From an uncultured Collinsella sp. (GTDB lineage: Bacteria > Actinomycetota > Coriobacteriia > Coriobacteriales > Coriobacteriaceae): DNA of 14,449 nucleotides. The notes under the pieces are model-generated. The model saw nothing but the letters and a program-made list of their open reading frames with translations. It was not told where the DNA came from and searched no databases. This document shows, piece by piece, positions 5,715 through 12,541 of this stretch; positions within the stretch are counted from its first letter, which is position 1; the number at the start of each line of letters is the position of its first letter. The stretch is from positions 1 through 14,449 of the forward strand of contig CATXJW010000046.1 of assembly GCA_958370325.1 (NCBI GenBank). Direction: 5' to 3'. A program made the translations under genes and the position numbers.

Positions 5715-6542
5715 CTATGCGCGATCCATTGATGACTCGATGGCATGGACCAGAAACGCCGTGGCTCCGGTGCCGCAGGGCTTGTCGTAGTAGTCGATAA
5801 AGCGCTGATCGGCAAGATAGCCGTGGGCGAGGCCCAGGTACGCTTCGTTCTGGGGTTCGCGTCCCCAGTTAAGGCTAATCCATCGACGGTGCATTGCGAC
5901 AAGCTTGCGAGCCTCGCTGCCTTCCGGTTCGCCATCGCCCATGGCAATCGAGAGCTGACCCAAAATAGCGCGTTCAAGTTCCTTCATGTCGTTCCATGTC
6001 TGAGGATCCATGTCCAGCAATGCTTCGTTTGCTGCATCGATAGCCTCATCGCCATAGCGCGCCCGCGCCTCGGCGCCGTAGCGCTCCTCGTTTTCCTGCA
6101 CGGTGTGCCAGCGCTCCAGTTGCGGCAGCACGGCGCCCATGAGCGAGACGGCTTCGTCGAGCGACATACCGGTGTTTTGTGCCAGGCGCGGGGCACAATC
6201 CTCGATCATTGCCTCCATGGTGGTGTCGTAGGTGTACTTGCCGTGGTCGTAGCACCACTTGCAGTAATGATCGGTCGTGGCGCCGTGAGCATCGGTGCCG
6301 CAGTCGTCGGGCGTGAGTATCATGCCGCAGCTCTGACAATAGTGCTCGGGCATTTCGAGCAGATGGGACAGAGGCTCGCCGGTTACGGCGGCAATGAGCT
6401 TCATCATGTCGATGCCCGGTGTGACCTCGCCGCGCTCCCAACGGCTGACGGCTTGGCGTGTGACGAAGAGCTTGGCGGCGAGCTGCTCCTGGGTAAGGTG
6501 ATGGGCGCGACGGACAGCAATGAGCTTTTCCACAAAGGCCAT
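5715..6542 (-). CDS. XRE-family regulator with zinc ribbon and TipAS-like domain
   Basis: A 275-aa predicted cytoplasmic transcription factor. Residues 5-62 are an XRE/Cro helix-turn-helix (LTQEQLAAKLFVTRQAVSRW, then GEVTP). A zinc ribbon follows, with CQSC (69-72) and CKWC (94-97) and one extra Cys81. Residues about 150-270 resemble the TipAS ligand-binding domain: ERYG near the start, a helical LGQLSIAM segment, MHRRWIS (217-223), the LAHGYLADQRFIDYYD stretch and a FLVHAI end. TipAS domains capture hydrophobic peptide antibiotics in TipA-type MerR regulators; here the DNA-binding part is XRE instead of MerR. AAAGGAG lies five bases before the ATG at 6542. The glutaredoxin gene follows 51 bp downstream and trmO is divergent. 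Ligand and regulon are not evident. Confidence 0.85.
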   Translation of the reverse strand: MAFVEKLIAVRRAHHLTQEQLAAKLFVTRQAVSRWERGEVTPGIDMMKLIAAVTGEPLSHLLEMPEHYCQSCGMILTPDDCGTDAHGATTDHYCKWCYDHGKYTYDTTMEAMIEDCAPRLAQNTGMSLDEAVSLMGAVLPQLERWHTVQENEERYGAEARARYGDEAIDAANEALLDMDPQTWNDMKELERAILGQLSIAMGDGEPEGSEARKLVAMHRRWISLNWGREPQNEAYLGLAHGYLADQRFIDYYDKPCGTGATAFLVHAIESSMDRA

Positions 6543-6572
6543 AACGGCTCCTTTCTGCTGGTTGATGGCTTA

Positions 6573-6601
6573 AGCATACGCGGCGGCAGGCGCCCTTCCA
6601 A
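6573..6601 (-). promoter_or_regulatory. Promoter of the XRE/TipAS-like regulator
   Basis: On the minus strand, TTGGAA (6596-6601) and TATGCT (6573-6578) stand 17 bp apart, about 30 bp ahead of the start codon. Each hexamer matches the sigma-A consensus at 4 of 6 positions. Confidence 0.5.
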
Positions 6602-6616
6602 GCAACCGTTGGTTGC
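6602..6616. promoter_or_regulatory. Inverted repeat, probable operator between divergent genes
   Basis: GCAACC (6602-6607) and GGTTGC (6611-6616) form a perfect inverted repeat with a 3-bp spacer. It abuts the -35 box of the regulator promoter and lies about 55 bp upstream of the trmO -10 box. The position suits binding by the XRE regulator itself (inference). Confidence 0.45.
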
Positions 6617-6670
6617 ACGACGGGAGACCGCGGCGAAGAATTGCGCGCAACGCCCCGCACCTCCATGCCG

Positions 6671-6676
6671 TACAAT
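6671..6676 (+). promoter_or_regulatory. -10 box of trmO, consistent with a leaderless transcript
   Basis: TACAAT ends 7 bp before the ATG at 6684, so a transcript starting at the usual distance would begin at or next to the start codon. No Shine-Dalgarno sequence is visible ahead of the ATG. The -35 region (around 6648-6653) is weak. Confidence 0.45.
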
Positions 6677-6683
6677 GACCGGC

Positions 6684-7421
6684 ATGGAACCTATTGCACA
6701 CATACATACCGACCTGCCGCAGAAGTTCGGCATTCCGCGCAACAGCTTTTTGGCGCCCCATCTGCAGGGACGCATCGTCTTTGAGCCGGAATTTGCCTCC
6801 AACGCAGCAGTTGAGGGTCTGGACTCCTTCTCTCACCTATGGCTGCTGTGGCGTTTCGAAAACGGAACGCCCGGCGGCACGGCTAAGGACATAGCCGCCG
6901 ATGCCAAGGCACAGGACAGGTCCGGCACCAACGCAAAATGGTCGAAAACCGTGCGCCCGCCGCGTCTGGGTGGAGCCGAACGCGTGGGCGTATTTGCCAC
7001 ACGCAGTCCGTTTCGCCCTAATCCCATCGGGCTCACCTGCGTCAAGCTCGATCGTGTTGAGCTCACCGACGATGGTCCCATCATTCATGTGCTGGGGGCC
7101 GACCTGCGCGACGGCACGCCCATCTACGACATTAAGCCCTACATTCCGTTTGCGGACTGCCACCCGGATGCGACCGGCGGCTGGATTGAGGATGCTCCGT
7201 GGCAAGAGCTCGATGTCGAGCTCCCGCAAACGCTGCAGGACATGGTCCCGCCCGCAAAGCTCCCCGGCCTGGTCGAGGTCCTTCGCCAAGATCCGCGCCG
7301 CGCAGGCAGCAAGCACGAGCCAAACCGCGTTTATCACTTGGCATACGCCGGACTCGACGTGTCTTTTACCGTTGACGGAACCAGGTTGACGATAACCGCC
7401 ATCACCGACGCGCGAGACTAA
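6684..7421 (+). CDS. trmO: tRNA (N6-threonylcarbamoyladenosine-37 N6)-methyltransferase, TrmO family
   Basis: A 245-aa enzyme that uses S-adenosylmethionine to methylate N6 of t6A at position 37 of ACY-decoding threonine tRNA. The TsaA/UPF0066 beta-barrel fills residues 1-165. GGAERVGVFATRSPFRPNPIG (96-116) is the hallmark cofactor-binding motif, and DGTPIYDIKPYIPFAD (143-158) is the second conserved block. The remaining 80 residues correspond to the C-terminal domain present in full TrmO. The ATG at 6684 is preferred because homologues begin close to this PIAHI segment; an ATG at 6675 would add only three residues. The gene diverges from the XRE/TipAS-like regulator. With the dihydrouridine synthase it is the second tRNA-modification enzyme in the window, but nothing suggests they are linked. 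Confidence 0.9.
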   Translation: MEPIAHIHTDLPQKFGIPRNSFLAPHLQGRIVFEPEFASNAAVEGLDSFSHLWLLWRFENGTPGGTAKDIAADAKAQDRSGTNAKWSKTVRPPRLGGAERVGVFATRSPFRPNPIGLTCVKLDRVELTDDGPIIHVLGADLRDGTPIYDIKPYIPFADCHPDATGGWIEDAPWQELDVELPQTLQDMVPPAKLPGLVEVLRQDPRRAGSKHEPNRVYHLAYAGLDVSFTVDGTRLTITAITDARD

Positions 7422-7533
7422 CCAGCCATTCGTTCGCACCCGTCAAATTAAGCGCCAAACCCCATGCCAAAACCGCCCATGCTGGTGGACAATAACGCCT
7501 ACCAAAACAATCCGCTTTGCACGGGAGCTCAGC

Positions 7534-8748
7534 ATGAAATACGACTTTATCTCGCTTATCGACCGCCACGGCATGGACGCCATCGCCGTTGACTCCTGGG
7601 GAGAAATTCCCGACATGGCTCCGAACGCACCCGACGAGGGCTTCGACCGCATCCCCATGTGGGTGGCGGACATGAACTTTGCCACGGTGCCCACGGTCCA
7701 GGAGTACATCATTCAGCGCGCCCAGCACCCCATGTTTGGCTATTTCAATCCGCGCCCCGAGTACTTCGACCGCATCATCGAATGGCAGAGCCGCCGTAAT
7801 GGCGTCGAAGGCCTGCTCCCCGAGCATATCGGCTACGAAAACGGCGTGCTGGGCGGTGTCGTGTCGACGCTGCGCGCATATGTCCAGCCGGGCGATGCGG
7901 TGCTGGTCCACAGTCCCACCTACATCGGCTTTACCAAGTCCATCGAGGCCGCGGGCTATCGCATTGTCCACAGCCCGCTTAAGCTCGACGATCAGGGCGT
8001 GTGGCGTATGGACTTTGAGGACATGGAGCGCAAGCTCGCCCAAAACCGCATCCATGCCGCGGTGTTCTGCTCGCCGCACAATCCCTGCGGCCGCGTATGG
8101 GAGCGCGACGAGATCGAGCGCGCCATGGATATCTATCGCCAGCACGATTGCGTGGTGATATCGGACGAGATTTGGTCCGATATCATCCTGCCGGGTCACA
8201 AGCATATCCCGACGCAGTCGGTGAGCGAGGATGCCCGCATGCGCACGGTTGCCCTCTACGCGCCCAGCAAGACGTTCAACCTGGCGGGCCTGGTCGGCAG
8301 CTACCACATCATCTACAACGAGACGCTGCGCGACCGCGTGTGCACCGTGTCCAACAAGACTCACTACAACGAGATGAACGTCCTCTCCATGCATGCGCTT
8401 ATCGGTGCCTACCAGCCGCAAGGCTACGAGTGGGTGGACGAGCTCAACCAGGTGCTTGCCGGCAATATCGAGTACTTCTGCAATTACGTGGACGAGCATT
8501 TTGAGGGCGTGGGCTATTCGCGTCCGCAGGGCACGTACATGGTGTTTCTAGACTGCACCGAGTGGTGTCGCGAACATGGCCGCGATATTCAGTGGCTGCT
8601 TGACGAGGGGGCGCGCGTGGGCGTTGGGTATCAGGATGGCCGTCCGTTCCACGGGCCCTGCCACATTCGCGTGAATCTGGCGCTGCCGCTTTCGCGCGTG
8701 AGGGAAGCGTGCGACCGCCTGGACCGCTACGTTTTTAATGCACGGTAA
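7534..8748 (+). CDS. PLP-dependent C-S beta-lyase / aminotransferase, MalY/PatB family
   Basis: A 404-aa fold-type I pyridoxal-phosphate enzyme. MalY/PatB proteins cleave the C-S bond of cystathionine, cysteine and related S-conjugates to thiol or sulfide, pyruvate and ammonia. The N-terminal PMWVADMNF (41-49) is typical of the family. SPTY (127-130) lies in the cofactor pocket; SPHNPCGR (180-187) and SDEIWSD (210-216) carry the Asn and Asp that contact PLP. Lys246 in APSKTFN forms the Schiff base, and Arg379 in HIRVNLALP would bind the substrate carboxylate. Length is normal for the family. GGGAG precedes the ATG at a suitable distance. It is probably monocistronic: 112 bp follow trmO and a hairpin follows the stop. 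Biosynthetic (homocysteine) versus degradative (sulfide-releasing) use cannot be decided from sequence. Confidence 0.92.
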   Translation: MKYDFISLIDRHGMDAIAVDSWGEIPDMAPNAPDEGFDRIPMWVADMNFATVPTVQEYIIQRAQHPMFGYFNPRPEYFDRIIEWQSRRNGVEGLLPEHIGYENGVLGGVVSTLRAYVQPGDAVLVHSPTYIGFTKSIEAAGYRIVHSPLKLDDQGVWRMDFEDMERKLAQNRIHAAVFCSPHNPCGRVWERDEIERAMDIYRQHDCVVISDEIWSDIILPGHKHIPTQSVSEDARMRTVALYAPSKTFNLAGLVGSYHIIYNETLRDRVCTVSNKTHYNEMNVLSMHALIGAYQPQGYEWVDELNQVLAGNIEYFCNYVDEHFEGVGYSRPQGTYMVFLDCTEWCREHGRDIQWLLDEGARVGVGYQDGRPFHGPCHIRVNLALPLSRVREACDRLDRYVFNAR

Positions 8749-8760
8749 GTGCGCGCTGCA

Positions 8761-8798
8761 TGCGGGGCCTTCTGCCAAGTCGGCTAGAAGGCCCCGCA
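8761..8798 (+). terminator. Terminator hairpin after the C-S lyase gene
   Basis: Perfect 13-bp arms TGCGGGGCCTTCT (8761-8773) and AGAAGGCCCCGCA (8786-8798) enclose a 12-base loop that itself can pair GCC with GGC. It starts 12 bp after the stop codon. There is no T-run, so it may terminate inefficiently or stabilise the 3' end. Confidence 0.6.
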
Positions 8799-8841
8799 GG
8801 GTAAAGCGTCTGTAACCATTGGGCGCTCGAGTGGTTTCATT

Positions 8842-8850
8842 TGCTATTAT
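8842..8850 (+). promoter_or_regulatory. Extended -10 promoter of the binding-protein/kinase operon
   Basis: TGCTATTAT is an extended -10 element (TGN followed by TATTAT at 8845-8850), about 42 bp ahead of the ATG at 8892. No good -35 box is found at normal spacing, as is common for extended -10 promoters. Confidence 0.5.
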
Positions 8851-8891
8851 TTCTAGCATTTCAGTCTGTAAACAGGATCGTCTGGAGCTCG

Positions 8892-9761
8892 ATGAAAAGA
8901 CCCCGTCGCTCGGTTGCCATTTCGTTGTTTGTTGCGCTTGCAGTGGCGAGCGCTTTTGTCGTAGCGATAGCTGGCTGTTCTGGGTCGAATGACGAAGCCT
9001 CGACGTCTGCATCAAAAGGTCTGGACGCCTCGCAAGTCAAAGACGACGACCTTAAGACGCTCAACGTCGGCAGCGACCTCTATCCACCGTTTGTGTATAC
9101 CGACGAGTATGGCGATATCGTTGGCCTGGATGTCGAGATATTGACCGAGGCTTTGGCCCGCATTGGTTACAAGCCAAAATACCAGCTGATCGACTGGGAA
9201 AAGAAAAAAGAGCTGCTGGCAAGCGGCGAGCTCGATTGCGTCATGGGCAGCTTTAGCATGACGGGTCGCGAAAGCGAATATCGTTGGGCCGGCCCGTACC
9301 TTGCGAGCCGCCAGGTGGTCGCGGTCAATCCCGAAAGCGACATCTACACGCTCGCCGATCTTGAGGGCAGGGTCGTGGGGGTGCAGTCCACCACCAAGCC
9401 CGAGGGCATTTTGCTCAACCGTACCAATGAAAAGGTTCCGCAAATCAAGGGGCTCTACAGCTTCTCGGACCGCTCATACCTGAACCCGGCGCTCGTCGAG
9501 GGCCTGGTCGACGCTATCGCCGCACATGAGTCCTCGCTGCTCACCTATGAAAAAGACTATGGCGTGACGTATCGCATTCTGAACGAGCCGCTGCTGGAGG
9601 TTGGTTTGGGCACCGCTTTCGATCTCAACGACACGCGCGGTATCGACGTTAAACTCACCCATGCCTACCAAGAAATGCTTGCCGATGGCACCATGGAGCG
9701 CCTGGTGTCAAAGTACTTTGATGACCCTGCACCATTTTTGAATATGGAGGGCCTGTCGTGA
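8892..9761 (+). CDS. Solute-binding lipoprotein, SBP_bac_3 family, sensor partner of the kinase
   Basis: A 289-aa protein starting at the ATG at 8892 after GGAG. It has a positively charged N-terminus, a hydrophobic stretch and a lipobox IAGC with Cys29, so it should be exported and lipid-anchored at the membrane outer face. The mature part has the family-3 binding-protein pattern: LNVGSDLYPPFVYTD, then GLDVEILTEALARIG, ELDCVMGSFSMTGRE, and YLASRQVVAVN followed by LADLEGRVVGVQ. Such proteins usually bind amino acids or similar polar ligands. Its stop overlaps the kinase start by 4 nt and no ABC permease or ATPase is adjacent. The likely job is therefore to present ligand occupancy to the kinase rather than to feed an importer (inference). 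Ligand unknown. Confidence 0.88.
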   Translation: MKRPRRSVAISLFVALAVASAFVVAIAGCSGSNDEASTSASKGLDASQVKDDDLKTLNVGSDLYPPFVYTDEYGDIVGLDVEILTEALARIGYKPKYQLIDWEKKKELLASGELDCVMGSFSMTGRESEYRWAGPYLASRQVVAVNPESDIYTLADLEGRVVGVQSTTKPEGILLNRTNEKVPQIKGLYSFSDRSYLNPALVEGLVDAIAAHESSLLTYEKDYGVTYRILNEPLLEVGLGTAFDLNDTRGIDVKLTHAYQEMLADGTMERLVSKYFDDPAPFLNMEGLS

Positions 9762-11950
9762 TCGATGCGCCCGACTACACCGCTCAGGAGCGGGGCAATC
9801 ATTCGACCTGGGTATGGCTCCTTGCCGCCCTGGTGGGTATAGCGCTCTCGGTTGTTGCCGGCATGATGAGCTACGGCTACGCCACGGCCCAGGCCGAGCA
9901 GCGCTTTGCCGACGTTGTCGACTACGTGGCGACGCAGAGCCTTTCCTACGATGCGTTTAACAGCGCTTATACGACCAAAAATCTGATTCGCGTTATGGAG
10001 ATCGCCGGAGAGATGGCGCGCGATATGGAGCGCGACGGTTCGGTGGATAATGCCGCGCTGGAGCAATATGCTGACCAGTTCAACGTGAGCGCACTGATCG
10101 TGACGGACGCATCGGGCAATTTGGTGTCCGAGTCCTCGACGGATGGCGTGGGCTACGAGTCGCTTGCTACGTATCTCAAAGAGACGCCCGTGCTGGAGGT
10201 GGCAACCCATCCGCTTAAGTCCTATACCGCCCGCATTACGCTTGCGGATGATTCGGTCGCAGACATTGGCTGCGTACCCCGGCAGGATGGCGAGGGTATC
10301 GTTATCGCGGTAAGGCATCAGAGCGCGAAGGCAGTTGCAAGCAATACACTCAAACTGCAGAGCCTGCTTGATGGCTATGAAACCATCGATAGCGGCAATA
10401 TCGTGATCGAAAACGATGGCAAGGTCGTTGCGACCAATGCCGTCGAACCCACCGTATTGGGCGTGTTCGACCTGCCTGCGACGGACGCCATCATTGTCGA
10501 CGAAATTAAGGATCGATGCCTGCCCGGCAAAGTCCGACTGGTCAACGTCAACGGCGAGTGGTATTTGGGCACATACGGCAAAGCGCAAAAATTCTACGTG
10601 TACACCTATGCCTCGGCGCAGCGCTACTTTGAGGTCGTCGCGGCTGTCGCTGCCGGCGTGCTGGTGCTCTACAGCGGTGTTGTAGCCACTGTTGTGATGG
10701 TGCGTCGCCGCGCTGATCGTCGACGTTTGACGGACTTGCTGCAGCAGGAGCGCGACTATGGCGACAAGCTGGCAAAGGCGGCGCGTGAGGCCTCGTCTGC
10801 CAACTCGGCAAAGACGGAGTTTCTGCGTCGCATGAGCCACGATCTGCGTACGCCCATCAACGGCATTCGCGGTATGGTTGAGGTCGGCGATGCCAATGCG
10901 GACGATCTGCAAAAGCAGGCCGAGTGCCGCTCAAAGATCTGGACGGCATCGGGACTGCTGCTCGACCTTGCGAATGAGGCGCTCGATATGAGTCGCCTGG
11001 AGAGCGGCCAGGTCGATCTGGAGCTTGTTCCCACAAATTTGGTGACCCTCAACCACGAGGTGCGCGATATTCTGGAGCGCCAGGCCGAGGAGCGCCTGGT
11101 GACAATTATCTGCGACCAGCAGACGCTTAATCATCCCTATGCGCGGGTGAGCGTGACGCACCTCAAGCGCTTGTTGCTCAATATTGCCGGCAATGCCGTC
11201 AAGTACAACCGTCGGGGCGGTTATGTTCGCCTGACGTGCCGTGAGGTGGAGCCGGTGGATGGCGTCCCCGTCTATGAATACACGATTGCCGATAACGGTA
11301 TTGGCATGAGCGAGGAGTTCCAGCAGCACCTCTATGAGCCGTTTTGTCGCGAGGAGCAGCAGGTGGAAGGCGCTTCATCGGGAACTGGCCTGGGTGCGCC
11401 TATTGCTAAACAGTTGGTCGAGCTTATGGGCGGAACCATGAGCTTTTCGAGCATTTTGGGGCAGGGGACGACGTTTACCATCCGTCTGCCGTTTGAGAAG
11501 TGCACGCGCTCCGAGATTCCTCAGGCTGTGCGCGTGGACGCGGGAGATGGCGATGCGCTCCAGGGCTTGCGCGTTTTGCTCGTAGAGGATAACGACCTGA
11601 ATGCCGAGATTGCACAGTTTACGCTCGCCCGTGCCGGTGCCGTCGTGACGCATGCCAAGGATGGTGAGTCTGCCGTCGAGATGTTTGCCGCGAGCGCGCC
11701 GCACGAGTACGACGTGGTGTTGATGGACATCATGATGCCGGGCATCGATGGCCTTGAGGCCACGCGTCGGATTCGAGCGCTCGATCGCGAGGATGCCACG
11801 ACCACGCCGATTATCGCCGTGAGCGCCAACGCCTTTGCCGACGATCGCAGGCTTTCGCGTGAGGCGGGCATGAACGCGCACCTGAGTAAACCAGTGAGTT
11901 CGCAGGAGCTCGTTGAGGCGCTTGCGCACATAGCCGCCGACGCTTCATAA
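9758..11950 (+). CDS. Hybrid sensor histidine kinase with extracytoplasmic Cache-like domain and receiver
   Basis: A 730-aa membrane protein starting with GTG inside the stop of the binding-protein gene (GTGA overlap), with GGAGGG upstream. Membrane helices at about 18-42 and 292-315 bracket a roughly 250-residue outside domain with two similar segments, ALIVTDASGNLVSES (112-126) and GNIVIENDGKVVATN (213-227), suggesting a double Cache fold. HisKA follows with the phosphorylated His361 in SHDLRTP. The ATPase domain has N475/N479, DNGIGM (512-517) and GTGLG (542-546), the last followed by AP instead of the commoner MP. A C-terminal receiver has E610/D611, phospho-acceptor Asp657 in MDIMMPGIDG, and Lys711. 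No HPt or DNA-binding output is fused, so a phosphorelay partner must be encoded elsewhere. Confidence 0.93.
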   Translation: MIDAPDYTAQERGNHSTWVWLLAALVGIALSVVAGMMSYGYATAQAEQRFADVVDYVATQSLSYDAFNSAYTTKNLIRVMEIAGEMARDMERDGSVDNAALEQYADQFNVSALIVTDASGNLVSESSTDGVGYESLATYLKETPVLEVATHPLKSYTARITLADDSVADIGCVPRQDGEGIVIAVRHQSAKAVASNTLKLQSLLDGYETIDSGNIVIENDGKVVATNAVEPTVLGVFDLPATDAIIVDEIKDRCLPGKVRLVNVNGEWYLGTYGKAQKFYVYTYASAQRYFEVVAAVAAGVLVLYSGVVATVVMVRRRADRRRLTDLLQQERDYGDKLAKAAREASSANSAKTEFLRRMSHDLRTPINGIRGMVEVGDANADDLQKQAECRSKIWTASGLLLDLANEALDMSRLESGQVDLELVPTNLVTLNHEVRDILERQAEERLVTIICDQQTLNHPYARVSVTHLKRLLLNIAGNAVKYNRRGGYVRLTCREVEPVDGVPVYEYTIADNGIGMSEEFQQHLYEPFCREEQQVEGASSGTGLGAPIAKQLVELMGGTMSFSSILGQGTTFTIRLPFEKCTRSEIPQAVRVDAGDGDALQGLRVLLVEDNDLNAEIAQFTLARAGAVVTHAKDGESAVEMFAASAPHEYDVVLMDIMMPGIDGLEATRRIRALDREDATTTPIIAVSANAFADDRRLSREAGMNAHLSKPVSSQELVEALAHIAADAS

Positions 11951-11952
11951 GC

Positions 11953-11992
11953 ATATGGCCCGGTTCCAAGGTGGGTTGGAACCGGGCCATAT
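11953..11992. terminator. Bidirectional terminator between convergent genes
   Basis: Perfect 17-bp arms (11953-11969 and 11976-11992, containing GGCCCGGTTCCAA and its complement) enclose a 6-base GGTGGG loop. It lies between the stop codons of the plus-strand kinase and the minus-strand Nim-like gene and can serve both. T-rich tails are weak. Confidence 0.75.
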
Positions 11993-12019
11993 TGCTATTG
12001 ATGAGGCTTGCTGAGGGGC

Positions 12020-12499
12020 TTACTTTTCGTGAATCTGCTTACCGCAGAGATGCTCAATCGTAATCTCGTAGAGTTGGACGCCCTTGATGTCTTTGGCGAT
12101 TTCCTCCTCGACTTCTTCGGCGGAAGGGTAGTACTTAAGCGCGAGCTGGCGGACTTTGTCCTCGATAAACGCGGGCGCTTCATCTACCAGGCGACAACGG
12201 CCAAAGACCACGGTACTCATAACGTAGGGAGCCCAGTCATCGTTCTTGTACCACTCGTTGCCGTAAACGGTAAAGCAGATTTTGTCATCGCGCTTGAGTG
12301 CGTCGACCTTGTGGCCGGCTTTGGCGCCATGGAAATAAATCTTGTCGTGCTCGGCGTCGAAGAAGTAGTTGACGGGAATGGCGTACGGGTAGCCATCGTC
12401 GCCGTTGACGGCAAAGACGCCGCGCTTGCAGGTGGCGAGCAACTCGCGCGCTTCCTCGTCGGTGATGGCGCGTTTCTTTCGACGTAAGGGCCTAAACAT
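12020..12499 (-). CDS. Pyridoxamine 5'-phosphate oxidase-family flavoprotein, Nim-like
   Basis: A 159-aa cytoplasmic protein with the split-barrel FMN-binding fold. The start MFRPLRRKKRAIT, the VNGDDGYPYAIPVNYFFD block (31-48) and IYFHGAKAGHKVDAL (54-68) closely follow the layout of Nim-type proteins. Several of these reduce 5-nitroimidazoles such as metronidazole to inactive amines in anaerobes, while many relatives have unknown substrates. The ATG at 12499 has AAAGGAAA upstream; the in-frame ATG at 12538 lacks a better site. It follows the fused sensor kinase by 42 nt on the same strand with no visible promoter or terminator between, so the two may be co-transcribed. Nim activity or drug resistance cannot be claimed from sequence alone. 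Confidence 0.85.
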   Translation of the reverse strand: MFRPLRRKKRAITDEEARELLATCKRGVFAVNGDDGYPYAIPVNYFFDAEHDKIYFHGAKAGHKVDALKRDDKICFTVYGNEWYKNDDWAPYVMSTVVFGRCRLVDEAPAFIEDKVRQLALKYYPSAEEVEEEIAKDIKGVQLYEITIEHLCGKQIHEK

Positions 12500-12541
12500 C
12501 GTTGGTTTCCTTTCTGGCCGTGCATGGTGGTTGAGCACAAA

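Noticed and set aside
5745..6683. Upstream in-frame extension of trmO that would make a 558-aa protein
   Set aside because: The extension is antisense to the XRE/TipAS-like regulator and its promoter; TrmO homologues start near the ATG at 6684.
7402..8499. Antisense frame of 365 codons opposite the C-S lyase
   Set aside because: It lies over a fully conserved PLP enzyme and shows no domain or ribosome-binding site.
8892..9761. Component of an amino-acid ABC importer
   Set aside because: No permease or ATPase gene is adjacent, and the gene overlaps a kinase start instead.
9665..10912. Antisense frame of 415 codons opposite the sensor kinase
   Set aside because: The opposite strand encodes a clear membrane kinase; long antisense frames are expected from GC-rich codon bias, and the translation has no recognisable domain pattern.
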